Source: UBA1479 sp040221095 (lineage in GTDB: Bacteria; Pseudomonadota; Alphaproteobacteria; Rhodospirillales; Casp-alpha2). Taken from it: a DNA stretch of 64,000 nucleotides. Each line of letters opens with the position of its first letter. Positions within the stretch are counted from its first letter, which is position 1. Where the stretch lies: the NCBI GenBank assembly GCA_040221095.1, contig JAVJVP010000003.1:124001-188000 (forward strand), read 5' to 3'. The notes beneath the pieces were generated by a model. That model did no database searches, was not told the DNA's origin, and saw nothing but the letters and a program-made list of their open reading frames with translations. Shown here piece by piece: positions 15,988-27,042 of this stretch. The translations under genes and the position numbers were made by a program.

Positions 15988-17244
15988 ATGAATCTCAAGG
16001 AACTGAAGCAGAAATCCCCCGCCGACCTTCTGGCCTATGCCGAAGAGTTGGAGATCGAAAACGCCAGCTCCCTGCGCAAGCAGGACATGATGTTCGCGAT
16101 CCTCAAGCAGCTCGCGGACAACGACGTCGCGATCTACGGGGACGGGGTCCTTGAGGTGCTGCAGGACGGCTTCGGCTTTCTGCGCTCGCCGGAAGCGAAC
16201 TATCTGCCGGGTCCCGACGACATCTACGTGTCGCCCAGCCAGGTGCGCCGCTTCGGCCTGCGCACCGGCGATACGGTCGAAGGCGAGATCAGGGCGCCCA
16301 AGGACGGCGAGCGCTATTTCGCCCTGCTGAAGGTCAACCAGATCAACTTCACCGACCCGCAGGCCGTGCGCCACCGCATCAACTTCGACAACCTGACGCC
16401 GCTGTATCCGGACGAGCGGCTGATCATGGAAATCGAGAACCCGGAGCACAAGGACCCGACGTCCCGCGTGCTCGACCTGATCTGTCCGATCGGCAAGGGC
16501 CAGCGCGCCCTGATCGTGGCCCCGCCGCGCACCGGTAAGACGGTGATGCTGCAGAACATCGCCCATTCCATCGCCGAGAACCATCCCGAGTGCTATCTGA
16601 TCGTGCTGCTGATCGACGAGCGGCCGGAGGAAGTCACCGACATGGACCGCTCGGTGAAGGGCGAGGTCATTTCCTCGACCTTCGACGAGCCGGCGACGCG
16701 CCACGTGCAGGTCACGGAAATGGTCCTGGAAAAGGCCAAACGCCTGGTCGAGCACAAGAAGCACGTGGTCATCCTGCTCGATTCCATCACCCGCTTGGCC
16801 CGCGCCTACAACACCGTGGTGCCGTCCTCGGGCAAGGTGCTGACCGGCGGCGTCGACGCCAACGCCCTGCAGCGGCCAAAGCGCTTCTTCGGCGCGGCGC
16901 GCAACATCGAGGAAGGCGGCTCTCTGACCATCATCTCGACGGCGCTGATCGACACCGGCTCGCGCATGGACGAGGTCATCTTTGAGGAATTCAAGGGTAC
17001 CGGTAACTCGGAAATCATCCTCGACCGCAAGCTGTCCGACAAGCGCGTGTGGCCGACCATCGACATCACCAAGTCGGGCACCCGCAAGGAAGAGCTGCTG
17101 GTGGAAAAGGGCACCCTGGCCAAGATGTGGGTGCTGCGCCGCATCCTCATGCCCATGGGTGTCACCGACGCCATGGAATTCCTGCTCGGCAAGCTGAAGG
17201 ACTCCAAGGTCAACAGCGACTTCTTCGATTCCATGAACAGCTGA
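15988..17244 (+). CDS. rho: Transcription termination factor Rho
   Basis: A 418-residue Rho helicase, essentially the usual family length. It carries the N-terminal Rho domain (MNLKELKQKSPADLLAYAEE), the RNA-binding cold-shock fold (DGFGFLRSPEANYLPGPDDI), the Walker A loop APPRTGKTVML and the Q/R-loop region LTGGVDANAL. It releases RNA polymerase at Rho-dependent terminators. It is monocistronic, between a long leader and a strong intrinsic terminator. Confidence 0.98.
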   Translation: MNLKELKQKSPADLLAYAEELEIENASSLRKQDMMFAILKQLADNDVAIYGDGVLEVLQDGFGFLRSPEANYLPGPDDIYVSPSQVRRFGLRTGDTVEGEIRAPKDGERYFALLKVNQINFTDPQAVRHRINFDNLTPLYPDERLIMEIENPEHKDPTSRVLDLICPIGKGQRALIVAPPRTGKTVMLQNIAHSIAENHPECYLIVLLIDERPEEVTDMDRSVKGEVISSTFDEPATRHVQVTEMVLEKAKRLVEHKKHVVILLDSITRLARAYNTVVPSSGKVLTGGVDANALQRPKRFFGAARNIEEGGSLTIISTALIDTGSRMDEVIFEEFKGTGNSEIILDRKLSDKRVWPTIDITKSGTRKEELLVEKGTLAKMWVLRRILMPMGVTDAMEFLLGKLKDSKVNSDFFDSMNS

Positions 17245-17267
17245 TCTCGGCCAACAGATCGCATCAA

Positions 17268-17306
17268 AAACGCCGGCGGGGTTTCCCTCGCCGGCGTTTC
17301 TGTTTT
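17268..17306 (+). terminator. Intrinsic terminator after rho
   Basis: An 11-bp perfect stem, AAACGCCGGCG (17268-17278) with CGCCGGCGTTT (17289-17299), encloses a 10-nt loop and is followed by CTGTTTTC. It lies 24 bp past the rho stop. Confidence 0.85.
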
Positions 17307-17366
17307 CACCCTATGCCGTCATTGCCGGGCGTGACCCGGGTCAAGCCCGGGGGTGACGGAGAGGGG

Positions 17367-18341
17367 TTAGGGAATCAGCACGCTGGAGCCCGTGGTCTTG
17401 CGGGCTTCCAGGTCCGTATGGGCCTGGGCCACGTCGGCGAGCGGATAGGTCTGGTTGATGTTGATCTTGACCTTGCCGGAGGTCACGGCGTCGAACAGGG
17501 CGTTGGCCCCCTCGGCCAGGATTTCCGGGTTGCGGGTATGGGTCGCCAGCGTCGGGCGGGTCAGGTAGAGCGATCCCTTGGGCCCCAGGATGGCCGGGCT
17601 GATGGGGTCGACCGGACCGGACGCGTTGCCGTAGGTCGCGAGCACGCCGAACGGACGCAGGGAATCGAGGGACGCCATGAAGGTCGCCTTGCCGATGCTG
17701 TCATAGGCCGCCGCGACGCCTTCGCCGCCGGTGTATTCCTTGGCCTTCTCGGCGATGTTCTCGGTCGAATAGTTGATGGTATGGGCGGCGCCCGCGGCCT
17801 TGGCGATCTCGGCCTTTTCCTCGGAGCCGACGCAGCCGATCACGGTGGCGCCCAGGGCCTTGCCCCATTGGCAGAGGATCTGGCCGACCCCGCCGGCGGC
17901 GGCATAGACCAGGACCGCGTCACCCGGCTTCACCGGATAGGTGCGGTGCAGCAGGTAATGGGCGGTCATGCCCTTCAGCATCATGGCGGCGGCGGTCTGG
18001 TCGTCGATGGCGTCGGGCAGATGCACGGCCTTCCAGGACGGGACGTTGCGGGCCTGGGTATAGCCGCCCTTCAGCATCGGATAGGCGACGCGGTCGCCGA
18101 CTTTTTTGTCGGTCACGCCGTCGCCCACGGCTTCGACCACGCCGGCGGCTTCCATGCCGATGATTTCCGGGAAGTTGTCGAGCGGATACAGGCCCGTGCG
18201 CAGGTAGATGTCGATGAAGTTGAGGCCGCAGGCGGTCTGGCGGATGCGAATCTCGCCCTTGCCGGGATCGCCGACGTCGATGTCCTCGTACTTGAGGACT
18301 TCGGGGCCGCCGGTCTCGTGAATGCGGATGGCCTTGGTCAT
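17367..18341 (-). CDS. NADPH:quinone oxidoreductase (zeta-crystallin type)
   Basis: A 324-residue medium-chain dehydrogenase/reductase of the quinone oxidoreductase group. It has a GroES-like N-terminal half (MTKAIRIHETGGPEVLKYED) and a Rossmann half with YAAAGGVGQILCQWGKALGA; no zinc-ligand cysteine cluster is seen. It should reduce quinones or enals with NADPH. The start at 18341 has an excellent AAGGAGGAG upstream; the frame runs further upstream without family similarity. Convergent with rho, with a terminator between them. Confidence 0.9.
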   Translation of the reverse strand: MTKAIRIHETGGPEVLKYEDIDVGDPGKGEIRIRQTACGLNFIDIYLRTGLYPLDNFPEIIGMEAAGVVEAVGDGVTDKKVGDRVAYPMLKGGYTQARNVPSWKAVHLPDAIDDQTAAAMMLKGMTAHYLLHRTYPVKPGDAVLVYAAAGGVGQILCQWGKALGATVIGCVGSEEKAEIAKAAGAAHTINYSTENIAEKAKEYTGGEGVAAAYDSIGKATFMASLDSLRPFGVLATYGNASGPVDPISPAILGPKGSLYLTRPTLATHTRNPEILAEGANALFDAVTSGKVKININQTYPLADVAQAHTDLEARKTTGSSVLIP

Positions 18342-18464
18342 GGGAAAACTCCTCCTTGGTGGTGGTCCCGGGCGGTTGCTCGCCCTGGGGGCTTTTTCGG
18401 TATGTGGCGGTATCTTGGTCACGGGCGGCGGCGGGGGCAAGCCCGATGACGGGGTGCGGGGGCG

Positions 18465-18922
18465 CTAAATCAAGGTGGCACCCTCAAGCCGCAGCAAGGC
18501 CTGCTTGGTTTCGATGCCCTCGCCGGCGGAATAGCCGGTCATGCGCCCGCCGGCGCCGGTGACCCGGTGGCAGGGGATCAGGATGGGCAGGGGGTTGGCG
18601 CCGCAGGCGCCGCCCACCGCGCGGGCCACGCCGCCGATGCGGGCGGCCAGGTCGCCGTAGGTTTCGGTCCGGCCGAAGGGGATGTCGCGCATGGCCTGCC
18701 ATACGCGCTGCTGGAATTCCGTGCCGCCGACGGGGGCGAGGGGCAGGTCGAAATCCCGGAGCCCGCCGTCGAAATAGGCCGTGAGCTGGCGCGTCGCCTC
18801 GATCAGCAGCGGGGTAGACCGGGACGCCGGGGCGCGGCCCCATTCCAGGGCGGTCAGCGCCCCCTGGTCCTCGAACAGGGTCAGGGGCCCGACGGGGGAA
18901 TTCATGGAGGTGTAGAAATCGC

Positions 18923-18926
<4 letters not shown>
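18465..18926 (-). CDS. ogt: Methylated-DNA--protein-cysteine methyltransferase
   Basis: A 153-residue Ogt/AGT protein that repairs O6-alkylguanine by irreversible transfer to its own cysteine. The active-site motif is PCHRV, preceded by FQQRVWQAMRDIPFGRTETYGDLAARIG, the helix-turn-helix region. There is no Ada regulatory domain. The ATG overlaps the stop of the preceding thioredoxin-domain gene (18923-18926), indicating coupling. Confidence 0.95.
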
Positions 18927-20965
<2,039 letters not shown>

Positions 20966-21116
20966 GAATGCTCCGCTTTGCCCGCGCCTTGATGGCCGAT
21001 TGCCACGGGCCCGTCTCCTGGCTAGGTTGGGGTGCCATGTCCTGCATACAAGCTGTTAATCGTCATTGCAAAGGATCGCCCCCGGGCGGCCCGCGGGCGA
21101 GAGAGGGGCGAGACCC

Positions 21117-21395
21117 ATGAAGATCACCGTGAACATCGACTGCACCCCGGAAGAGGCCCGCAAGTTCCTCGGCCTGCCCGACGTGAAGCCCATGCAGGAC
21201 GCCCTGATGAAGGATCTGGAGGAGCGGATGAAGGCGAACCTGTCCGCCCTTGATCCGGAAACCATGTTCAACACCTGGTTTCCCGCCGGGGTCCAGGGGT
21301 TCGAACAGCTTCAGAAGATGTTCTGGAACCAGATGTCCGGCATGTCCGGCGACGAGGGCCAGTCCAAGACCACCAAGAAGGACGACACCAAGTGA
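21117..21395 (+). CDS. DUF6489-like small protein
   Basis: A 92-residue acidic protein beginning MKITVNIDCTPEEARKFLGL, then ALDPETMFNTWFPAGVQGFEQLQKMFW. I recall this pattern in alphaproteobacterial proteins annotated DUF6489; the assignment is from memory. It is soluble and of unknown function. Its TGA overlaps the GTG of the ferredoxin gene (GTGA), and mnmE follows, so it heads a plus-strand unit. Confidence 0.8.
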   Translation: MKITVNIDCTPEEARKFLGLPDVKPMQDALMKDLEERMKANLSALDPETMFNTWFPAGVQGFEQLQKMFWNQMSGMSGDEGQSKTTKKDDTK

Positions 21396-21763
21396 GCGAC
21401 GCCCAACACGACCAGGCCGGGGATCCGCCCCTGTTCTACGACCGCCATATTTTCTTCTGCACCAACGAACGCCCGGCGGGCCATCCCCGGGGATGCTGTT
21501 CCGGCAAGGGGTCGGTGAAGCTGCGCGACTACATGAAGGCGCGGGCCAAGGAACTGGGCATCAAGGGCGTGCGGGTGAATTCGGCGGGCTGTCTCGACCG
21601 CTGCGAACTGGGCCCGACCCTGGTCATCTATCCGGAAGGCGTGTGGTACCGCTGCGCAACGCGGGAAGACGTGGACCGGGTTTTGGAGGCCCATGTGCGG
21701 GACGGCGGCCGGGTGCCCGATTTGATGCTGCGCCCCGGGGACGATCCGGAAAAGGCCAAGTAG
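21392..21763 (+). CDS. Thioredoxin-like [2Fe-2S] ferredoxin
   Basis: A 123-residue protein of the ferredoxin family with a thioredoxin fold. Likely cluster ligands are Cys23, Cys35 or Cys36, Cys67 and Cys71 (FFCTNERPAGHPRGCC, then SAGCLDRCELGP). The C-terminal YPEGVWYRCAT segment is typical of this small family. It probably carries electrons to an unknown partner. GTG start overlapping the upstream gene; mnmE follows 28 bp later. Confidence 0.9.
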   Translation: MSDAQHDQAGDPPLFYDRHIFFCTNERPAGHPRGCCSGKGSVKLRDYMKARAKELGIKGVRVNSAGCLDRCELGPTLVIYPEGVWYRCATREDVDRVLEAHVRDGGRVPDLMLRPGDDPEKAK

Positions 21764-21791
21764 GGGCGCGGCTGCCCGGGGGCGGGGGACC

Positions 21792-23147
21792 GTGAGCGAC
21801 ACCACCATTTTCGCATTGGCAAGCGGCGGCGCCCGGGCGGGCGTCGCGGTTCTGCGCCTGTCCGGCCCGGGGGCGGCGGGCGCCCTGGCGGCGCTGACGC
21901 CGGGCAAGGCGGTGCCGGCGGCGCGGCGGGCGGCCCTGCGCGACCTCTGCGATCCGCGATCCGGCGAAATTCTCGATCAGGGCCTGGTTCTGTGCTTTCC
22001 CGGTCCCGGCAGCTTCACCGGCGAGGATGTGGTGGAACTGCATCTGCACGGCGGCCCGGCCGTGGTCGAAGGGGTGCTGGCGGCGCTCGGCCGCATCCCG
22101 GGCCTGCGTCCGGCAGAGGCAGGGGAATTCACGCGGCGGGCGTTTCTGAACGGCAGGCTCGACCTGACCCAGGCGGAAGCCATCGCCGACCTGGTCGCGG
22201 CGGAAACCTCGGAACAGCGGCGCCAGGCCCTGGATCAGGCGGCGGGGGCGCTCGGGCAGATCTACGAGGGCTGGCGGGCGCGGCTGATCGCGGCCATCGC
22301 CCATGTCGAGGCCGGCATCGATTTCGCCGACGAGGATCTGCCGGCGGACATCGACCGCGCCGCCCGGGACGCCCTGGCGGTGCTGGCCGGCGAGATATCG
22401 GCCCATCTTGACGACGGGCGGCGGGGCGAGCGGCTCCGCGCCGGGGTGCATCTGGCCCTGCTCGGGCGGCCCAACGCGGGCAAATCGACCCTGTTGAACC
22501 TGCTGGCCGGGCGCGACGCGGCCATCGTGTCGGAAACCGCCGGCACGACCCGGGACGTGATCGAGGTGCATCTCGACCTGGGCGGCGTGCCGGTCATCGT
22601 CGCCGATACGGCGGGCCTGCGCGACAGCACGGACGCGGTCGAGCGCGAGGGCGTGCGCCGGGCGGCGGCGCGGGCCGAGGGGGCGGATCTGAAGCTGATC
22701 GTGTTGGACCGCGCCGACTGGCCGGATGTGCCGGCGGACCTGCGCGCCCTGGCGGCGGACAGCCGCGCTCTGGTCCTGGTCAACAAGGCCGATCTGGCGC
22801 CGGTCGATGCTCCCGGCGATCTGGACGGCGCGCCCGTGTTGGTCCTCTCGGCCCGCACCGGGGCGGGGGTCGAGGCGTTCATCGCCCGCTTGACCGAAGC
22901 GGTCCGGGGCCTGGCCCTGGCCGGGGCGGGGGCGGCGCCGGCCCCGACCCGGGCCCGTCACCGCCACGCCCTGGACGAGGCGCGGGCGGCCCTGACCCAG
23001 GCCCTCGACGGCTGGTCCAACCGGGGGCCGGAGTTGGTGGCCGAGGACCTGCGCCTTGCCGCGCGGGCCATCGGGCGTATCACGGGGCGGGTGGATGTGG
23101 AGGATTTGCTTGATGTGATCTTCGCCGACTTTTGTATCGGCAAGTGA
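21792..23147 (+). CDS. mnmE: tRNA modification GTPase MnmE
   Basis: A 451-residue MnmE (TrmE/ThdF). With MnmG it installs the 5-carboxymethylaminomethyl group on wobble uridine 34 of certain tRNAs. It has an N-terminal formyl-THF-binding domain (FALASGGARAGVAVLRLSG), a helical domain and an inserted G domain with LLGRPNAGKST and DTAGLRD. It ends in the diagnostic FCIGK with the catalytic Cys448. GTG start. Confidence 0.97.
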   Translation: MSDTTIFALASGGARAGVAVLRLSGPGAAGALAALTPGKAVPAARRAALRDLCDPRSGEILDQGLVLCFPGPGSFTGEDVVELHLHGGPAVVEGVLAALGRIPGLRPAEAGEFTRRAFLNGRLDLTQAEAIADLVAAETSEQRRQALDQAAGALGQIYEGWRARLIAAIAHVEAGIDFADEDLPADIDRAARDALAVLAGEISAHLDDGRRGERLRAGVHLALLGRPNAGKSTLLNLLAGRDAAIVSETAGTTRDVIEVHLDLGGVPVIVADTAGLRDSTDAVEREGVRRAAARAEGADLKLIVLDRADWPDVPADLRALAADSRALVLVNKADLAPVDAPGDLDGAPVLVLSARTGAGVEAFIARLTEAVRGLALAGAGAAPAPTRARHRHALDEARAALTQALDGWSNRGPELVAEDLRLAARAIGRITGRVDVEDLLDVIFADFCIGK

Positions 23148-23159
23148 TCAGATCGACAG

Positions 23160-23262
23160 GCTTAATTGCTTACCCACAATATATAGTAGGATAAGGTAAT
23201 TTTATCATACCCATAGCCTCATTTAAGCTTTTGCGAATTCACTAAATAGAATTTCTATTTCA
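23160..23262. other. AT-rich palindromic block between mnmE and mnmG
   Basis: About 100 bp after the mnmE stop are strikingly AT-rich for this chromosome. They contain a perfect 17-bp inverted repeat, AAATAGAA-T-TTCTATTT (23244-23260), and a weaker GATAA...TTATC pair near 23190-23206. There is no ORF. It could be an operator, a protein-binding site or a melting region; it lies 57 bp before a parS site. Confidence 0.5.
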
Positions 23263-23316
23263 TCGCCGAGAAGGTCTTCGCCCCCATCCGTCTGTTTGCT
23301 TCGTGATCACGGGACA

Positions 23317-23338
23317 GAATGTTTCACGTGAAACATTC
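23317..23338. promoter_or_regulatory. parS centromere site 1
   Basis: A perfect match to the universal parS sequence TGTTTCACGTGAAACA lies at 23320-23335, and the palindrome extends perfectly to 22 bp. ParB binds parS and spreads to form the partition complex. It sits in the mnmE-mnmG gap, about 10.3 kb from the putative oriC and 3.7 kb upstream of parB. Confidence 0.95.
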
Positions 23339-23440
23339 CTCTCTCGGTGGGTTGTTCGGCGCTCGGGCGCGGGGGCTTTCGCGGGGCAAAAGCCGGAGCG
23401 GGGCGGCGGGAAGGCCCCGGGAGACGGCCCGCAAAGGTAT

Positions 23441-23469
23441 TTGACTTGGATCGGCGGGGTTCCTACATT
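23441..23469 (+). promoter_or_regulatory. Candidate sigma-70 promoter of mnmG
   Basis: TTGACT (23441-23446) and TACATT (23464-23469) are separated by exactly 17 bases and lie about 70 bp before the mnmG start. This is the best consensus-like promoter in the gap and would drive mnmG and possibly rsmG-parA-parB. Confidence 0.6.
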
Positions 23470-23539
23470 CCGGGCCGTGTTTCCGCGCCATCGGCGGGGC
23501 GGAGGCGGGATGTCCCGAGACAGATCAGGCAGGCGGTCC

Positions 23540-25426
23540 ATGGACCGGACTTTCGACGTTATTGTGGTGGGCGGCGGTCACGCCGGAACCGAGGCGGCCG
23601 CGGCGGCGGCGCGCCAGGGGGCCGCGACTCTGCTGCTGACCCATAAGGCCGCGACCATCGGCGAAATGTCCTGCAACCCGGCCATCGGCGGCCTGGCCAA
23701 GGGCCAGCTGGTGCGCGAGATCGACGCCCTGGACGGGGTCATGGGCCGCGCCATCGACCGCGGCGGCATCCAGTTCCGCATGCTCAACAAGTCCAAAGGG
23801 CCGGCGGTCTGGGGCCCCCGGGCCCAGGCCGACCGCAAGCTGTACCGCGAGGCGGTGCAGGCGATCCTGGCCGAGACGCAGAACCTGACGATCATCGAGG
23901 CCGGGGCCGACGACCTGATGTTCGGCGCCGATGGCCGCCTTGCCGGCGTGCGCGCGTTGGACGGCCGGGAATTCGCCGCATCCGCCGTCGTCATCACCAC
24001 GGGCACCTTCCTGCGCGGCCTGATCCATATCGGCGAAACCCGCATTCCCGCCGGGCGGGTGGGGGACAAGCCGGCGATCGGCCTCAGCTACACCTTCCGG
24101 CGCCTGGGCTTCGACCTGGGCCGCCTGAAGACCGGCACGCCGGCCCGCCTGGACGGCCGCACCATCGACTGGGCCGGGCTCGACGAACAGTTGGGCGACG
24201 CGCCGCCGGTGCCGTTTTCCTATCTGACGGACGCCATCACCACGCCGCAGATCGCCTGTGGTATCACGGAAACCACGCCGGCGACCCATGATCTGATCCG
24301 CGCCAACATTCACCGCTCGCCCATGTATTCCGGACAGATCGAAAGCACGGGGCCACGCTATTGCCCGTCCATCGAGGATAAGGTGGTGCGCTTCGCCGGG
24401 CGCGAGCGCCACCAGATCTTCCTTGAGCCCGAGGGCCTGGACGATCCCACGGTCTACCCCAACGGCATTTCCACCTCCCTGCCGAAGGACGTGCAGCTGG
24501 CGATGCTGAAGACCATCCCGGGCCTGGAACGGGCCGTGATGATCCGTCCCGGCTATGCCATCGAATACGATTTCGTCGATCCGCGGCAACTGACGCCGAC
24601 CCTGGAAACCCACCGGGTGCCGGGCCTGTTCCTGGCCGGGCAGATCAACGGCACCACGGGCTACGAGGAAGCAGGGGCCCAGGGCCTGATCGCCGGGATC
24701 AACGCGGCGCTCCATGCGGGCGCCGGCGGCGGGGCGGGGCCGGCCCGGGATTTCGTGCTCGACCGCGCCGACGCCTACATCGGGGTGATGATCGACGATC
24801 TGGTGACCCTCGGCACGCGGGAGCCGTACCGCATGTTCACATCCCGCGCCGAATACCGGCTCAAGCTGCGGGCCGACAACGCGGACCAGCGCCTGACCCC
24901 CCTCGGCATGGGCATCGGCTGTGTCGGCGCCGCGCGGGCCCGCGCCTTCGCCCGCAAGCAGACGGCCCTGACCCAGGGACGCAGCCTGCTGGAAGGCCTG
25001 GAGGCCAGCCCCAACACCCTGGCCAAGGCCGGTTTCGCCGTCAACCAGGACGGGGCCCGGCGCAGCGCCTGGACCCTGTTGTCCTATCCGGAGGTGACGG
25101 CGGAAACGATCGCGGCCCATTGGCCGGAGATCGCCGAGCTTCGCCCCGAAATCCTCGATCAGCTGACCATCGAGGCCGGCTACAGCCAGTACCTGGTGCG
25201 CCAGGACGCGGACATCCGGGCCTTCCGCCGCGACGAGGGCCTGACCCTGCCGGGGGAACTGGATTACGATGCGGTCTCCGGCCTGTCCAACGAGGTGCGG
25301 GAAAAACTCAAGCAGGCCCGCCCGGCGACCCTGGGGGCGGCGGCGCGCCTGCCCGGGGTGACGCCGGCGGCGCTGACCATCCTGCTCGCCCATGTGAAAC
25401 GGCGGGACGCCCGCCTCAGCGCCTGA
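23540..25426 (+). CDS. mnmG: tRNA uridine-5-carboxymethylaminomethyl enzyme MnmG
   Basis: A 628-residue FAD protein (GidA), partner of MnmE in wobble-uridine modification. It starts MDRTFDVIVVGGGHAGTEAA with the dinucleotide-binding loop; conserved MSCNPAIGGLAKGQLVREIDALDG and the C-terminal helical GidA domain follow. I chose ATG 23540 because it gives the normal N-terminus; an upstream in-frame ATG at 23510 has a better ribosome site (GGAGGC) and would add 10 residues. Confidence 0.97.
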   Translation: MDRTFDVIVVGGGHAGTEAAAAAARQGAATLLLTHKAATIGEMSCNPAIGGLAKGQLVREIDALDGVMGRAIDRGGIQFRMLNKSKGPAVWGPRAQADRKLYREAVQAILAETQNLTIIEAGADDLMFGADGRLAGVRALDGREFAASAVVITTGTFLRGLIHIGETRIPAGRVGDKPAIGLSYTFRRLGFDLGRLKTGTPARLDGRTIDWAGLDEQLGDAPPVPFSYLTDAITTPQIACGITETTPATHDLIRANIHRSPMYSGQIESTGPRYCPSIEDKVVRFAGRERHQIFLEPEGLDDPTVYPNGISTSLPKDVQLAMLKTIPGLERAVMIRPGYAIEYDFVDPRQLTPTLETHRVPGLFLAGQINGTTGYEEAGAQGLIAGINAALHAGAGGGAGPARDFVLDRADAYIGVMIDDLVTLGTREPYRMFTSRAEYRLKLRADNADQRLTPLGMGIGCVGAARARAFARKQTALTQGRSLLEGLEASPNTLAKAGFAVNQDGARRSAWTLLSYPEVTAETIAAHWPEIAELRPEILDQLTIEAGYSQYLVRQDADIRAFRRDEGLTLPGELDYDAVSGLSNEVREKLKQARPATLGAAARLPGVTPAALTILLAHVKRRDARLSA

Positions 25427-25470
25427 TCAAGGCGTCAAATCGGCCATACGGGCCCCAACCGAACAGAGAC

Positions 25471-25486
25471 TGTTTCACGTGAAACA
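25471..25486. promoter_or_regulatory. parS centromere site 2
   Basis: A second perfect TGTTTCACGTGAAACA. Its right half covers the GTG at 25479 that would start rsmG, so ParB bound here would occlude translation initiation DNA or transcription into rsmG-parA-parB. It is about 12.5 kb from the putative oriC. Confidence 0.95.
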
Positions 25487-26156
25487 ATCGACCCCCGAGC
25501 CCGCGTCCCAGATGCCCGAGGACGTCGCCCGCGCCCTCGGCCTCGACGGCGGGGCGGGGGCGGCCAGGCGCGCGCGCCTGGAAACCTATGTCGCGGCCCT
25601 GGTCAAATGGCAGCGCGGCATCAACCTGATCGGCCCGGCCACGGTGGCCGACATCTGGCATCGCCATATCCTCGATTGCGGCCAGTTGGCGGCCCAGATC
25701 CCGGCGGCGGCGCGGCGGGTCTGCGACCTGGGGTCGGGGGCCGGGCTACCGGGGCTGGTGCTGGCGGCCTTGGACGTTGGGGCCGGGGAGGGGGGGTGCC
25801 TCGATCTGGTCGAGAGCGACAGCCGCAAGGCGACCTTCCTGCGCGAGGCCAACCGGCTGATGGGCACCCACGGGCGCGTCGAGAACCGGCGCATCGAAGA
25901 AATGGCGGAAACCGGGGCCGCCGGCTACGACATCATCACCGCGCGGGCCCTGGCGCCTTTGCCCAAATTGTTGGAAATGTCGAACAACCTGTTGAAAACC
26001 GGTGGAAAACTTTTGTTTTTAAAAGGAAAGGGCGCCGATGCGGAATTGACCGAATCGGAAAAAGCCTGGAAGATGCGCGTCACAAAAATGCCCAGCGCGA
26101 GCGATTCCGAGGGCGTTATTCTCCTGATCAAGGACCTTGAACGACGCCATGGCTGA
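25479..26156 (+). CDS. rsmG: 16S rRNA (guanine527-N7)-methyltransferase RsmG
   Basis: A class I SAM methyltransferase (GidB) that makes m7G527 in 16S rRNA. The SAM-binding motif is RVCDLGSGAGLPGLVLA, and WQRGINLIGP with the HILDCGQL segment is typical. The longest frame starts with GTG at 25479 inside parS (225 residues); the ATG at 25512 (MPEDVARAL) gives 214 residues and also fits. Its 3' end overlaps parA by eight bases. Confidence 0.95.
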   Translation: MKQSTPEPASQMPEDVARALGLDGGAGAARRARLETYVAALVKWQRGINLIGPATVADIWHRHILDCGQLAAQIPAAARRVCDLGSGAGLPGLVLAALDVGAGEGGCLDLVESDSRKATFLREANRLMGTHGRVENRRIEEMAETGAAGYDIITARALAPLPKLLEMSNNLLKTGGKLLFLKGKGADAELTESEKAWKMRVTKMPSASDSEGVILLIKDLERRHG

Positions 26157-27042
26157 GCCCCTTTACGACGGCCTGAACGGCCCCGCGGTACCGGATTCCG
26201 CGGTTTTGCCGCGCATCATCGCCGTTGCCAATCAGAAGGGCGGGGTCGGCAAGACGACGACCGCCATCAACCTGGGCACGGCGCTCGCCGCCGTCGGCAA
26301 CCGGGTGCTGATCATCGACCTGGACCCCCAGGGCAACGCCTCGACGGGCCTGGGCATCCCCCGGGCGCAGCGGGCGGTGAATTCCTATCACCTGCTGATC
26401 CATGCGGAGCCCCTGGCGGCGGCGACCCAGGCGACGGAAATCCCCAATCTCGACATCGTGCCGTCCGGCATCGACCTGTCGGGGATCGAGGTCGAGCTGG
26501 TCGACGAGGACGGCCGCGAATATTTCCTCAAGCAGAGCCTGGAAGCGGCCGTGTCCGCCGCCGGCCCGGCCTATGATTTCGTGCTGATCGACTGCCCGCC
26601 GGCATTGGGTCTGCTGACCGTCAATTCCCTGGTCGCGGCCCAGGCCGTGCTGGTGCCCTTGCAGTGCGAATTCTTCGCCCTGGAAGGCGTCAGCCAGCTG
26701 ATGCAGACCATCGAGCGCGTGCGCGGGGCCTTCAATGCGGGCCTGGAAATCCAGGGCATCGTCCTGACCATGTTCGATCAGCGCAACAACCTGTCGGGCA
26801 TGGTCGAAACGGACGTCCGCGACCACTTCGGCGACAAGGTCTACGAGACCGTCATTCCCCGCAACGTGCGGATTTCCGAGGCGCCGTCCCACGGCCGCCC
26901 GGTGCTGATCTACGACACCGCCTGCGCCGGGTCGCGGGCCTATCTCAACCTGGCCAGCGAGGTGATCAGCCGCGAACGCCAGACGCAACATCGCCAGGCC
27001 CTGGCGCGCCAGGGTGATGGTCAGCCGATGGGGGCATCATGA
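26149..27042 (+). CDS. parA: Chromosome partitioning ATPase ParA
   Basis: A 297-residue ParA/Soj. The deviant Walker A is KGGVGKTTT (residues 30-38), with IIDLDPQGNASTGLG and DFVLIDCPPALGLLT downstream. It binds DNA and ATP and moves ParB-parS complexes after replication. I chose the ATG at 26149; a TTG four codons earlier is open but has poor spacing to AAGGA. It overlaps rsmG by eight bases and parB by four. Confidence 0.97.
   Translation: MAEPLYDGLNGPAVPDSAVLPRIIAVANQKGGVGKTTTAINLGTALAAVGNRVLIIDLDPQGNASTGLGIPRAQRAVNSYHLLIHAEPLAAATQATEIPNLDIVPSGIDLSGIEVELVDEDGREYFLKQSLEAAVSAAGPAYDFVLIDCPPALGLLTVNSLVAAQAVLVPLQCEFFALEGVSQLMQTIERVRGAFNAGLEIQGIVLTMFDQRNNLSGMVETDVRDHFGDKVYETVIPRNVRISEAPSHGRPVLIYDTACAGSRAYLNLASEVISRERQTQHRQALARQGDGQPMGAS

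Noticed and set aside
15741..16154. 137-codon ORF upstream of and overlapping rho
   Set aside because: No ribosome site, out of frame with rho, Arg/Pro-rich composition typical of chance frames. The region is better read as a leader.
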